A stretch of DNA of 64,000 bases from Marinagarivorans sp. (GTDB lineage Bacteria > Pseudomonadota > Gammaproteobacteria > Pseudomonadales > Cellvibrionaceae), in assembly GCA_028281865.1 (NCBI GenBank), contig JANQJB010000166.1, forward strand, positions 1 to 64,000. Reading direction: 5' to 3'. A program made the translations under genes and the position numbers. Each line of letters begins with the position of its first letter. Within the stretch, counting starts at the first letter, position 1. Of the stretch, positions 53,558-62,846 are shown piece by piece. The notes below the pieces were generated by a model. It was not told the origin of the DNA. It searched no databases and was given only the letters and a program-made list of their open reading frames with translations.

Positions 53558-53683
53558 TGTTGGCTTGGAAGCAATTTTTACCTCGAAAAAAGAGGTATTC
53601 CAGCCATTGCTGACCCATAAGTTAATTGCGGATTAATAGAAATATCAAAAAGAACCCTTGAATATTTCTATTTACCACCCCCG

Positions 53684-53794
53684 AGACAGGGATTGGGAGT
53701 TGTTTTCAAGACACGCCGTAAATACATCCATGTAGGCTCGATCGCGCGATTCCCGCGCGCGACGGTCTTGAAAACAACTCCCAATCCCTGTCTC
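53684..53794. repeat. 111-bp palindromic repeat with 29-30 bp arms
   Basis: The left arm (53684-53712, starting GAGACAGGGATTGGGAG) and the right arm (53765-53794) are complementary over 29 of 30 positions; one T is missing in the left arm. A 52-bp centre contains its own GC-rich inverted repeat (GCGCGCGA/TCGCGCGC type). It is too long for a simple terminator and resembles intergenic palindromic repeats of marine gammaproteobacteria. Confidence 0.7.
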
Positions 53795-53924
53795 TCAGAT
53801 TTTGTGGGGAAGAGTAATAGCCAATCAGCCTCTTTTTTTATTTAATTTTTTAGCTAGGACCAGATCATAATCTATTGATCATTTTATTAGGACGGATTAT
53901 GCGCGGAGTGAGTTTTAGGGTCGG

Positions 53925-54006
53925 TTATCAGGTTCAAAAACCGTCAATTCAAGGAAGAATTGACGGAGCTATAGGGATGTATTCATGCGTTTTTTGAACC
54001 TGATAA
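53925..54006. repeat. Nested palindrome, 16-bp outer and 10-bp inner stems
   Basis: The outer arms TTATCAGGTTCAAAAA (53925-53940) and TTTTTGAACCTGATAA (53991-54006) are perfect. Inside lies a second perfect hairpin, CCGTCAATTC/GAATTGACGG (53941-53966). Located between the GH27 gene and the convergent DUF3301 gene. Confidence 0.65.
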
Positions 54007-54044
54007 TCGGGCCGAAAACGTTTCGATGGCACCTTAAGTAATTA

Positions 54045-54368
54045 CTAAACCTCATCCAAAACTTTAAAAGGCTCCATTTCTACTTTACTCAAGTGTTCAC
54101 CAACAAACACCACACTACCTTTATAACGCCGATCACCAATAGTCGAAAATTCAAATCGATATAAACGCTCTAACGCAAACAATGACGAAGAAGAACGACG
54201 AATACGCAAACGTCGCAAGACAACCGATTGGTCTAACAGCTGCACATTATTCTTATCTGAATAATCGCGAGCAACTTCATAGGCACGCTTACTAATTGCA
54301 AGATGACGCCAAATAAACCAAGCAACAAAACCAAGACCTAAGACTAAAACAATATTACCCAAACTCAT
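54045..54368 (-). CDS. DUF3301 family membrane protein (107 aa)
   Basis: A single N-terminal membrane helix (about 4-22, NIVLVLGLGFVAWFIWRHL) is followed by a cytoplasmic or periplasmic domain. ISKRAYEVARDYSDKNNVQLLDQSVVLRRLRIRRSSSSLFALERLYRFEFST is the DUF3301 pattern found across gammaproteobacteria. Its role is unknown. In related genomes it lies next to a helicase, DUF3549 or housekeeping genes. Here it directly follows the ydjM-like gene (30 bp) on the same strand, so the two are probably co-transcribed. Confidence 0.8.
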   Translation of the reverse strand: MSLGNIVLVLGLGFVAWFIWRHLAISKRAYEVARDYSDKNNVQLLDQSVVLRRLRIRRSSSSLFALERLYRFEFSTIGDRRYKGSVVFVGEHLSKVEMEPFKVLDEV

Positions 54369-54398
54369 TGTAAAACTTCATAAAACCTTAGAGAGAAA

Positions 54399-55427
54399 TT
54401 ATTTTTCATCGAGATTATTTATCTGCCCTTTAAAAATCATCCCCATAAGCGTATTAAAAGCCTCGCTCGAACGCGAGTGATTAGCATAATACTTAACATG
54501 CTCTTCTTTTCTCGCCACTGGCGACAACTCTATTCCCCACAAGGCATTAATTTCATGAGGCAACAACGAATAACGCATATCAATAATACGATTTTTATCC
54601 TTAGGGTCCTGAGCTAAATAACCCGCAGAAAACCAGCGAAAACGCTCCACGTCTCGTGCTTGCTGCGAACTTGCATCGAGCCAAGGAAAATCACGTGTGA
54701 GATCGAGCTTTTCAATCGAGCTACCCTGCCAAATCGTACCCGCGCTAGCAAGTCCGAGCCGCACAGCATCGACATAGTAGCGATCTTCTGTTGCAGTAAT
54801 GAGTTTCCAAACAATTAAGTTAGCAAAGCTCGGTTTCGCCTCGATACTTTGTACACTCAACCCTCGCTGACCGGCAAGCACTTGCGCTTGCGCAATAGCT
54901 CTTTCATGCTGAACCAAACCAAGAGTCAAGTACACCGCTACCCAAGCCATCGCAGCGACGGCCCACTTACGCCCCCTCCAAGCTGCAATTATCGATAGCA
55001 TCAACAACGGAATGGTAAATAGTGGGTCAATGACCGAGACAATATCCCAACTCACACGTAAATTACTAAACGGCCACAGCAACTGTGTGCCGTAACTCGT
55101 GCAGCAATCTAGCAAAGCATGTGTTGCAAGACCCAAGGTCGAACACAATGCTGTTTGTTTAAAGCTCAGCCCCCAACGCTTCGCGAAAAGCCAATAGACA
55201 AAAACGGCAACAACGATCCCCCCAATCGGTATAAACACCAATGAATGAGTAAAGTGCCGATGATATTCGAGCGCTAGAAGCGGGTCCTCGGTAGAGCGAA
55301 TAAAAATATCAAGATCCGGCGCCATTCCGCCCAGCAAGCCGATTAGTCCCGCTTTGGCTAAACGCGTTTTATCGCCCTGAGTCTGAGCAAAACTCGCACC
55401 CAAAACGCCTTGTGTGACAGGGTCCAT
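54399..55427 (-). CDS. YdjM-like membrane-bound metal-dependent hydrolase
   Basis: The 342-residue protein starts at ATG 55427 (MDPVTQGVLGASFAQ), the canonical beginning of this family; a TTG five codons earlier is less likely. Metal-ligand-type motifs lie in the membrane region: GLLGGMAPDLDIFI, LEYHRHFTHSLVF and ATHALLDCCTSYGTQLLWPF. About five helices are present before a soluble C-terminal half. The family (DUF457/YdjM) is thought to be an inner-membrane metal-dependent hydrolase. In E. coli ydjM is LexA-regulated, but no CTGT-N8-ACAG box is visible upstream here. It likely forms a unit with the DUF3301 gene downstream. Confidence 0.85.
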   Translation of the reverse strand: MDPVTQGVLGASFAQTQGDKTRLAKAGLIGLLGGMAPDLDIFIRSTEDPLLALEYHRHFTHSLVFIPIGGIVVAVFVYWLFAKRWGLSFKQTALCSTLGLATHALLDCCTSYGTQLLWPFSNLRVSWDIVSVIDPLFTIPLLMLSIIAAWRGRKWAVAAMAWVAVYLTLGLVQHERAIAQAQVLAGQRGLSVQSIEAKPSFANLIVWKLITATEDRYYVDAVRLGLASAGTIWQGSSIEKLDLTRDFPWLDASSQQARDVERFRWFSAGYLAQDPKDKNRIIDMRYSLLPHEINALWGIELSPVARKEEHVKYYANHSRSSEAFNTLMGMIFKGQINNLDEK

Positions 55428-55442
55428 AAAACTACTCTGCAA

Positions 55443-56161
55443 AATTAAAGCAAAGCATTATAGAGGAACGTCTGATTAAGCTCAGCAATACCGAGGTTCC
55501 TTCAGAAGAAAGAAAGGGGTCTTGGAGCGATATTCGGTTAAAAAAAAGAAGAAATTAAAAAAGAGCGTCCCTGCCAAGTGCCGTATATCCATGGTTGTTA
55601 TTGTCCAGCAATCCCGCGATCTGTGTTAGGAGATTTGAGTCAAATTAATAGGACAGACAAACCAATCAAGAAAACACTTTATAATCAGTGACTTAAACCA
55701 AGGGCAATAGTAAAGTGAGTCAATATTTAAATTTGCATGCTAAAAATATTTGTTTTAGTTCACACCAGCGTTTTGCTATTAGTGTTTTGGGATCAGATGA
55801 GATAGCTGAGAGTATTGGAATGCACTACTTTATCGGGGCAATGTATACGCTGTGCAACAAATGAACAATCTGGATTTAATGAAAAAAAACGGCCTCCCTG
55901 CCTCGTGCCGAATGTCCTTACAATTTCAGTATGTCGCAAACCAAGCGGAACCGTTATGAACCATTAACCTAGTTGTTTCAATCATTATCCATTTGTTATT
56001 TCACTTGAACTTATGTTGCAAATCGCTTGTACAAATGGGTCAGGACCTTGAAATCGACCTTATTTCATTCAATTTGGACAATTATCGGCTCAATCGAACA
56101 ATTTGGTTCTAGACACAATTTTTATCAAACGGCGCCCACGCAGAAAACCTGAAGACTGCGA
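55443..56161. other. 720-bp gene-free region with a degenerate direct repeat
   Basis: No credible gene. A roughly 32-bp motif occurs twice in the same direction: at 55557-55590 (GCGTCCCTGCCAAGTGCCG core) and at 55882-55917 (GCCTCCCTGCCTCGTGCCG core), each preceded by a run of A. Both copies resemble hairpin-poor remains of an intergenic repeat. Confidence 0.5.
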
Positions 56162-59100
56162 CTACTGATCAAAAGACCAACTCAAGCCAAAACTGAAGTT
56201 TTTACCCGGTAAGTTATACTGCCGAATAAAACGCCGATCGGGATGTAGATAGCGTTCACGTGGCTGTGCAAGGACATCTTTTATATGAGCAAACAGAACT
56301 AAATTCTCAACCACATTTACACTGAACGAAAAATCAAGCTGCCCATAAGCTGCAATGTATTCCTCTCCTCCAATCCAGTAAGGGGCAAATTCATTAGCTT
56401 GCCCTGTTTGCGCGCTATTGTCGCGAACATAGAGTTGCCTATCGCCTTTTTGGAGGGTCGGCCCAGCTAAAAATTCATCTCGATAGTTGTACGCAAGCCG
56501 TGCCGCCCAGAGGGGCGATTCAAATGAGAGTGCCAAATTGAATGCATTATCAGACAGCCTCTCAAGCGGTTTTCGCTTACCATCGAGTTCACCAATGCCA
56601 CTGTATTGATTACTATCGGTATAGGTATAGTTAGCAAACAACGAAAGTTGATCAAAGGGTTTAGGTAAAAAAACAAGTGTCGTTTGCGTACTGAATTCAA
56701 AACCTAATATTTTACCGCCACCACCGTTGGTCGGCTGAATAATATTAATTAAACGCGCATTTTCCGATTTTTCAACAATGTTGTTTTGATCGTCAATAAA
56801 AGCCTCAAATTGACGAATTTCTTCAAAATTTGACAGGTCTTTGTAAAAAGCGGCCAAACTCACCAGTGTATCCAATCCGTAATACCACTCCCATGCGATA
56901 TCGAGTTGATTTGCTGTATTGGGCTTTAATTCAGGATTACCCAAATGTATCGTTGAGCGTTGAGCATTTATATTCGCGCGTGGAACAATGGAATACGGTG
57001 CCGGCCGCGTGATTGTCCTCGCCAAACCAAGACGAATAATCGACTCATCATTGATGTCCATACGCAAGTTAAAGCTGGGCAAATAATTCCAGTAATCATT
57101 TTCAACACTTGTATTTTCATCGCGCAACCCGTTTAAACTGGAAGAGTTCAACCGAGTTTGTATTGCGCGTATTCCAAAATTACCGTCAAAAAAATAATTG
57201 TTCCACTGAAAGTCATAATTAGCCATGGCGTACAGCGCGTAAGTCGACTCTTGCAAATCGAAAGCGTGCAATTCGTTTCTAAGCCAAGTCCATGCGGGCA
57301 CCGCTGTAATATCATCGAGACAAACAGGGTCGTTGCTATTGATAATCTCGTTATTTGTATTACGAGGACAAGCGATACCGTCTTCACCAGGACCAGCCCT
57401 TCTGCCCGGAAAATAGCGATCAAAAATCTCATCCTGCCAATATGTGCGCGAAAACACTTGCGGCCGTACAAAACGCCTGGGAATATCACCGGTTGTCGAA
57501 GTAAACAATAAATCTTTATCTGCAATGATAAAAAAGTTATCTGCCAACGAAGGATCGAGCTTTATCAAATCTGTGTAGTTGTTTTGCGAGCGTATTACAT
57601 CGTTCGATGGCTCGCCATCACCATTTATCCAAGCCTGGCTAAAAATAGAATGCTCTTCCCAATTAATGAGTCGTTTGAAATTTGGGTCACCTTCTAAATT
57701 GTAACGCCCAATATTTGACTTATCTCTTTCACTTCTGAGGCGGGCAAAACGAAAACCGTAGTCAATTTGCGTAATGATTGAATTATCTGTTTGCCAATCA
57801 AAATCAATTTTTACTTCTTGATTACTCGCGTCGCGCGTGCGAAATTCTGCTCCAATTTGATTCCAACTTAACAATTCTGGTGAATTTAAATTGAAGGGTG
57901 CCATTCCAAAACGAGCTCGATCGTAATTTAGTTCAGAGAAATCAATATTGAACGTTGGAATGTCATTCTTAGTTCGATAATCAAAATAAAGTGCGGGCTG
58001 TAACACCGTATCATAATTGCCGTCCCCATCAAGATCAGGATTATATTGCGGACGAAAAATACTAAACGTATTTTCACGGCGATTGCCAGAGGTTGTAAAA
58101 GTTGCATCAATTTTCAGGCTTAGCTGTTCATCAATAAGCCAATTTACACCAACGTTGAACAACTTGTTATTTTGTCTAACCTCATCAAAACGGCCTGCAA
58201 TTTCGGCAAGCTCCGCATTAATTTCTCGCTCGTCATCACGCGAGTCAATCGTTTCAACCCGACCTTTAACGACCACTCCGCGCCGTATTGCATCCTCATA
58301 GGGAATAAACTGCCCTTCACTGGGTTGTATATAAAAGCCTCCTGGATTTGGACGAGAATATAAGTCCAAAGTGTAGTCCGTTAAGCGTTGAATATCCTTA
58401 TCGAAAAAGACATTCACAGCAGAGACTTTATTAATATCAACATTTTGTGTGATTAAAAATTCCGAGTGAAGCTCAAGGTTATCACGAACCTTGTATTGCA
58501 CCACGGCATTTGCACTTTGGTTGTCAGACTCATAATCAGCGAGTTCAATGCTTGCCTTATTTGGGACAAGTACAGAATAGTCTGGCAGCCCTGCTACGGG
58601 TTCGGATTTATCGCGCGTTGGTTTAATATTTGCGCCTACTTGATTCGTCAAGGTGTAGCGCTTTTGAGTATTAATATTTAAGAGAATACCTAAGCGATCA
58701 TCAAGTAATTTTTGCGACCAATAACTTTTTATATTACGCCCAAGTTTGTCATTTAAATTATGGTCAATACCTAAAATCGAAACGTTAAACGTTTGATTTT
58801 TTTTAAAATCAAAGGGTTTAAAAGTTTCCATCCGAATGGTTGCCCCAATCGAACCCTCAGTTGTATCCGCAGTGGGGCTTTTAATCACTTTAATCGTTTT
58901 AAAAAGCGACGACGGTGTAACACCAAATGGATCATTGCGTTCAAATTCCGAATTGGACACGTAGTTAAACCCGTTTACCTCTACATTATTTTCGACCAAA
59001 CCGCGTACTTGAAATCGGTCGCCATCACCGAGATTATTGCGTTCAATCTGCACGCCGGAAACACGCTGAATCGTTTCTGCCACATTGAAGTCTGGTAATC

Positions 59101-59572
59101 GACTGATGTCGATAACACCTACAACTTCCATAAATTGCATTGCATTCTTTTTCAGGTGCAAGGAGCTGCGCAGAGAGCTCTGATAACCGTGCACAATTAT
59201 TTCTTCTAAGATCTGTTCCTCGTGATCCTGCTCTTTCTTTTTCTCAGATTTTTTATCCTGTTTAATTCTTGCGTGAATCGCTACCGTATTCGAATTTATT
59301 TGCGTAAATGTTAAATTCGTATCTTTCAATAAGAGCTGCAATACTTGCAGTGGAGTATATTCTCCAGTTATAGCTTTCGACTCGATAGCAGCGGTAAGCT
59401 CAGAGGGATACAAAAATTGAAGACTGGAACGGATGGAAAACTCGCGTAGAGCATCATCCAAGTTTCCTGCAGGCAAATCAAAACTGATTTTCTTATCGCC
59501 TTGAAATGGTTGCGCAAACAATCCAGAACAAATTAAAAGAGATATACCGCATAAACAAAAATATCTAACCAC
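56162..59572 (-). CDS. TonB-dependent receptor with STN domain, TonB-Xanth-Caul type
   Basis: The 1136-residue outer-membrane transporter starts at GTG 59572 with a signal peptide (FCLCGISLLICSGLFAQ). The STN domain (about 27-100, ISFDLPAGNLDDALREFSIRSSLQFLYP) links to the FecR/FecI system upstream. After a charged linker, the TonB box is EEIIVHGYQSSL (about 124-135). The plug (ISRLPDFNVAETIQRVSGVQIERN; FKTIKVIKSPTADTTEGSIGATIRMETFKPFDF) is the TonB-Xanth-Caul pattern, usually tied to uptake of oligosaccharides rather than iron. The barrel ends NFSFGLSWSFDQ. It lies 179 bp downstream of the FecR gene, behind a terminator-like hairpin, so it likely has its own promoter read by the partner sigma factor. 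Confidence 0.9.
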   Translation of the reverse strand: MVRYFCLCGISLLICSGLFAQPFQGDKKISFDLPAGNLDDALREFSIRSSLQFLYPSELTAAIESKAITGEYTPLQVLQLLLKDTNLTFTQINSNTVAIHARIKQDKKSEKKKEQDHEEQILEEIIVHGYQSSLRSSLHLKKNAMQFMEVVGVIDISRLPDFNVAETIQRVSGVQIERNNLGDGDRFQVRGLVENNVEVNGFNYVSNSEFERNDPFGVTPSSLFKTIKVIKSPTADTTEGSIGATIRMETFKPFDFKKNQTFNVSILGIDHNLNDKLGRNIKSYWSQKLLDDRLGILLNINTQKRYTLTNQVGANIKPTRDKSEPVAGLPDYSVLVPNKASIELADYESDNQSANAVVQYKVRDNLELHSEFLITQNVDINKVSAVNVFFDKDIQRLTDYTLDLYSRPNPGGFYIQPSEGQFIPYEDAIRRGVVVKGRVETIDSRDDEREINAELAEIAGRFDEVRQNNKLFNVGVNWLIDEQLSLKIDATFTTSGNRRENTFSIFRPQYNPDLDGDGNYDTVLQPALYFDYRTKNDIPTFNIDFSELNYDRARFGMAPFNLNSPELLSWNQIGAEFRTRDASNQEVKIDFDWQTDNSIITQIDYGFRFARLRSERDKSNIGRYNLEGDPNFKRLINWEEHSIFSQAWINGDGEPSNDVIRSQNNYTDLIKLDPSLADNFFIIADKDLLFTSTTGDIPRRFVRPQVFSRTYWQDEIFDRYFPGRRAGPGEDGIACPRNTNNEIINSNDPVCLDDITAVPAWTWLRNELHAFDLQESTYALYAMANYDFQWNNYFFDGNFGIRAIQTRLNSSSLNGLRDENTSVENDYWNYLPSFNLRMDINDESIIRLGLARTITRPAPYSIVPRANINAQRSTIHLGNPELKPNTANQLDIAWEWYYGLDTLVSLAAFYKDLSNFEEIRQFEAFIDDQNNIVEKSENARLINIIQPTNGGGGKILGFEFSTQTTLVFLPKPFDQLSLFANYTYTDSNQYSGIGELDGKRKPLERLSDNAFNLALSFESPLWAARLAYNYRDEFLAGPTLQKGDRQLYVRDNSAQTGQANEFAPYWIGGEEYIAAYGQLDFSFSVNVVENLVLFAHIKDVLAQPRERYLHPDRRFIRQYNLPGKNFSFGLSWSFDQ

Positions 59573-59723
59573 GGAAGCAACTGACGCGCCTTAGCGCTCA
59601 GCCCCGTAACAATTCGATAGCTTAGAATTCCAAGTAAACGCTAAATCGATTTTGTGCCCAGCTTTAATCGGGCAGTTAGTTTGAGTTAAGTAAAAGGATA
59701 AAGTAAGAAAAAAATTTTGTAGG

Positions 59724-59770
59724 AAAAAAAAAGCGCGGAGAAGCGAAAAGCTAGCGGCTTTCGCTCCGCG
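59724..59770 (-). terminator. Terminator-like hairpin at the FecR gene end
   Basis: On the minus strand GCGGAGCGAAAGCC pairs imperfectly with the GCTTTTCGCTTCTCCGC arm, followed by a run of nine T. The left arm includes the last codons of the FecR gene (stop at 59751). It would end the sigma/anti-sigma transcript before the receptor gene. Confidence 0.7.
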
Positions 59771-60812
59771 AGAGAACAATCTTAGAAGCCAGTGCATCAT
59801 AACGCCACTGAAGCGACATCGTCTGGGACAAAACGGCCAAAAAGGCATCAGTATCATCGGTGCTGAACACCCCAGTCATTTTCAATTGACCAATGGCATC
59901 GTCGTCAAACATCAGCGGAATATCAACATAACGGTTAAATTCGCTGATAATTTCTGACAAAGCATCATCTTTAAACACCATTCGATTCTCAGTCCAAGCC
60001 AACACTTGATCAATATCAATGCCTCGCTTGAGCACCACGTCTGCCTGTGTCTCGGCAAGTGGAATAACCGCCTGATCAAATGATGTTAGCGTGTAATCGC
60101 CAACCTCAGCTTCCGCGCCAGTGAAGGCTGCTCTCGAAACAGCGACACTGCCCTCTTGAACCGAAACGACCGTTTTATCAGGATAAAGCCGCACATTAAA
60201 CTTTGTACCAAGAACACGCACCAGGGTCCCCTGGGAATCAATAAAAAACGGTCGGCCAGAGTCGGGCGCTATATCGAAGAACACCTCACCTTGGAAAATC
60301 TGCGCTAAACGATAGTGCTTTTCATATTTGACTTCAACGTTTGAACGAGTGTTTAGGTGCATTTGTGAACCATCTTCCAGCACAATTTGGCGCATCTCAC
60401 CCAGTGCCGTCAGATATTCCTGCGCAGCAGGCTGGCTATCGAAGCGATAAAGAACAGCTACAGCAACCATTATCACGACCGACGCGGCAGCCGATAGCCA
60501 TGTCCGTGCACTAATACGCGGCTCTCTCGGCTCATCGCGCTGCTCTTCGTTCACAGATGCTCCCGCATCATTTTGCGGAAATTCCTTGACGGGTGGTAAC
60601 TGCGTCAGTAACGCGTCCACATCTATACCCTGCGCTGCTTGTGACACACCGAGCCAGATAGCCTGCTGCTGCAAAAACTTATCGGCGTTCTGCGGCGATG
60701 CACTCAACCAATCACGGAAAGCACGCTCGTCAAAGCCCGATTTATCGCTGTCTGACAGCGCAATCAACCATTCTTCAGCACTCTTCAATGCACTTTGCTC
60801 TTTATTACTCAT
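59751..60812 (-). CDS. FecR-like transmembrane anti-sigma factor (second system)
   Basis: The 353-residue protein has the FecR order. An N-terminal DUF4880-type segment (about 8-50, SAEEWLIALSDSDKSGFDERAFRDWLSASPQNADKFLQQ) binds sigma. A linker (PQNDAGASVNEEQRDEPREP) leads to one membrane helix at about 103-122 (TWLSAAASVVIMVAVAVLYRF). The periplasmic FecR domain (EYLTALGEMRQIVLEDGSQMHLNTRSNVEVKYEKHYRLAQIFQGEVFF) is followed by a DUF4974 region (NRMVFKDDALSEIISEFNRYVDIPLMFDDDAIGQ). Its start overlaps the sigma gene by 8 nt, so the two are translationally coupled. The TonB receptor gene follows. Confidence 0.9.
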   Translation of the reverse strand: MSNKEQSALKSAEEWLIALSDSDKSGFDERAFRDWLSASPQNADKFLQQQAIWLGVSQAAQGIDVDALLTQLPPVKEFPQNDAGASVNEEQRDEPREPRISARTWLSAAASVVIMVAVAVLYRFDSQPAAQEYLTALGEMRQIVLEDGSQMHLNTRSNVEVKYEKHYRLAQIFQGEVFFDIAPDSGRPFFIDSQGTLVRVLGTKFNVRLYPDKTVVSVQEGSVAVSRAAFTGAEAEVGDYTLTSFDQAVIPLAETQADVVLKRGIDIDQVLAWTENRMVFKDDALSEIISEFNRYVDIPLMFDDDAIGQLKMTGVFSTDDTDAFLAVLSQTMSLQWRYDALASKIVLSRSESR

Positions 60813-61344
60813 CGTTTACAACCTCTTGCACAGCCAGAGTGGACATCGCTTCTTGTAAGTAACTCACGCCTTTGCGCAGATATTTTTTGACCATGCTCTT
60901 TGATACACCCAATTTCAGCGCAATTTCGTCATACGTAAAGCCATCTCTACGATGCAAAATTAGTGCTGCCTGAACATTCGGCGGCAATTCTCGCAATAGC
61001 TCAGCAACCTTCGCCAGAGCTTGCTGGCCCGCAATTTGATCATCTAGGGAAACTGATTGGAATTCGCCTTCTTGCTCCGGCAGCTCTTCTACAACATCAA
61101 CCACTGAACGTTTCTGGCGATTGCGATGTTCGATAGCTAAATTCGCTGCCACGCGCAGAAGATAGTGTTGGGGCTCATCGATCGGTCGCTGACGTTCGAT
61201 ATGCATAACACGGGCAAATGCCTCCTGAGCAAGCTCTTTTGCGTCCTCCTCATCATAAACCCGACGCACGAGATAATTCACTAGACGCTTAGCTTGATCA
61301 GCATACAAAGAATGCATCACCTTGTCGGCAGCATTTCTACGCAT
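60805..61344 (-). CDS. FecI-like ECF sigma factor (second system)
   Basis: The 179-residue sigma factor has region 2 at about 10-75 (YADQAKRLVNYLVRRVYDEEDAKELAQEAFARVMHIERQ... HYLLRVAANLAIEHRNRQ) and region 4 at about 110-165 (LRELPPNVQAALILHRRDGFTYDEIALKLGVSKSMVKKYLRKGVSYLQ). It is coupled to its FecR partner by an 8-nt overlap. It shares the gene order sigma, FecR, STN receptor with the set at 33459-38010, but the receptor type differs. Expected role: transcription of the receptor gene when its ligand binds outside. Confidence 0.9.
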   Translation of the reverse strand: MRRNAADKVMHSLYADQAKRLVNYLVRRVYDEEDAKELAQEAFARVMHIERQRPIDEPQHYLLRVAANLAIEHRNRQKRSVVDVVEELPEQEGEFQSVSLDDQIAGQQALAKVAELLRELPPNVQAALILHRRDGFTYDEIALKLGVSKSMVKKYLRKGVSYLQEAMSTLAVQEVVNDE

Positions 61345-61526
61345 AGGGGCATCCCCGTTTTATTCTCAATTTGTGTGTAATGTCGCGTTTTGTCAGCAAT
61401 TCGTAAGGTCTCACGGGCTTTCGTAATTACTACAGTCATTTTCTGCAAAAGTGGGCACGGCCATGGCGCTTAGCACTATAGCCGAGCTCACCTTTGCGTT
61501 TTTAACAGGTGACAGCTAGCACTGGA

Positions 61527-62564
61527 TTATTGACGTGACAGATCAAGGGCAGGCTCGTCCAATAACGCCAATTGTTCCTTTAATTCCAATATATGTTCGG
61601 CCCAGTAACGTTCTGTATTAAACCAAGGAAACGCCAATGGAAATGCGGGGTCATGCCAGCGGCGGGCCAACCAGCCCGCATAGTAAATTAAACGCATGGC
61701 ACGTAAGGGCTCGATTAGCTGTAGCTCACGACGATCAAATTCGTGAAAGGACTCGTATCCCTCTACAAGCGCCGATAGTTGAAGCAACTGCTGGTTTCGA
61801 TCCCCCGAGATTAACATCCACAAATCCTGAATAGCAGGCCCAGTGCAACAATCGTCCAAATCCACAAGATAGAGAGAATCCGGCCTCGATAATATATTGC
61901 CAGGATGGCAGTCGCCATGAATGGAAATTAATTCCGGCGAAAATTGTTCGAGCGCGCGCTTTATTTTTGACAATAATTGTTCAGAAATAGCGCTGTAAGC
62001 TTCTAACAACGACGGCGGTATAAACGCATTATTTAAAATATACTCCCGACTCGTCTGCGAATATTGCTCACATGTTAATATACTGCGGTATTTAAATGGA
62101 TTAGCCGCGCCAATAGCATGAATTCGACCGATATGCTGCCCGAGCGTGTCCAGAGTATCAAGATTTTCCAGGTCGGGCGCGTGCCCACCACGGCGGCGAA
62201 ACAGTGAAAACCGAAAACCTTCAAAAGAAAATAGGCTTTTATCGATTGTATTTTCGATATTCGCAGTATGAATCGTTTGATTTCTTTTTGCATCACTCAC
62301 GCAGATAGGTGCAATAATCGGAATTTCGCTCTCAGCAAGCAAATGGCTGAAACGATGCTCCTCAATAATTTGTTCGTCGGTCCATCTTTCTGGGCGGTAA
62401 AATTTTGCGATGAGCGGTTCTTCTTCCTCAATCCCGATTTGATAGACGCGGTTTTCATAGCTATTGAGCGCCATAACACGCAAATCCGATAGATAACCAA
62501 GACTCTCAACTGCATCAATAACTTTATCGACATTTAAGCCTGCAAAGGGCGGATTCTGCTGCAT
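61527..62564 (-). CDS. srkA: Stress response kinase A (SrkA/YihE/RdoA)
   Basis: The 345-residue cytoplasmic Ser/Thr kinase of the aminoglycoside-phosphotransferase fold has IAKFYRPERWTDEQIIEEHRFSHLLAESEIPIIAPI (ATP-binding Lys and Glu), the catalytic loop ISIHGDCHPGNIL and the metal-binding LVDLDDCCTGPAIQDLWML. These match E. coli SrkA over the full length. It counters cell death programmed by MazF and other stress. In enteric bacteria it precedes dsbA; here it stands alone, with an ECF sigma gene downstream and a divergent transglutaminase-TPR gene upstream. Its ATG at 62564 is the family start (about 10 residues before VIDAVESLGY). Confidence 0.92.
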   Translation of the reverse strand: MQQNPPFAGLNVDKVIDAVESLGYLSDLRVMALNSYENRVYQIGIEEEEPLIAKFYRPERWTDEQIIEEHRFSHLLAESEIPIIAPICVSDAKRNQTIHTANIENTIDKSLFSFEGFRFSLFRRRGGHAPDLENLDTLDTLGQHIGRIHAIGAANPFKYRSILTCEQYSQTSREYILNNAFIPPSLLEAYSAISEQLLSKIKRALEQFSPELISIHGDCHPGNILSRPDSLYLVDLDDCCTGPAIQDLWMLISGDRNQQLLQLSALVEGYESFHEFDRRELQLIEPLRAMRLIYYAGWLARRWHDPAFPLAFPWFNTERYWAEHILELKEQLALLDEPALDLSRQ

Positions 62565-62846
62565 ATTGTAGTTAGCTCGACTGCGTCAAAAACCGCTATA
62601 ATAACACCACGATGGAAACAATTATCGCTTTTTGCTGTCTATTGTTAAATTGGTCGACGGCACAGCTGTGGTATTAACCAACCGTTATTAAGTGTTAACC
62701 ACTCGTTATTAGCCGTCAGTTATTTACCTGCGCCTTGCTTTAAATCACAAGTTTCACATTCTTAGTCAAGATCGACTTGAAAATCGCTTGCTGATCAACA
62801 CAATAATTATCTAAAGGACGCTTTAATAAATGCGAGATGACAGTAT

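Noticed and set aside
55428..55500. LexA box upstream of the ydjM-like gene
   Set aside because: No CTGT-N8-ACAG sequence is found; only a loose CTGAG/TCAG pair.
59591..59857. 88-codon minus-strand frame overlapping the end of the FecR gene
   Set aside because: It covers the terminator hairpin and the T run; the composition (FFFLQNFFLTLSF) reflects that run, and there is no domain.
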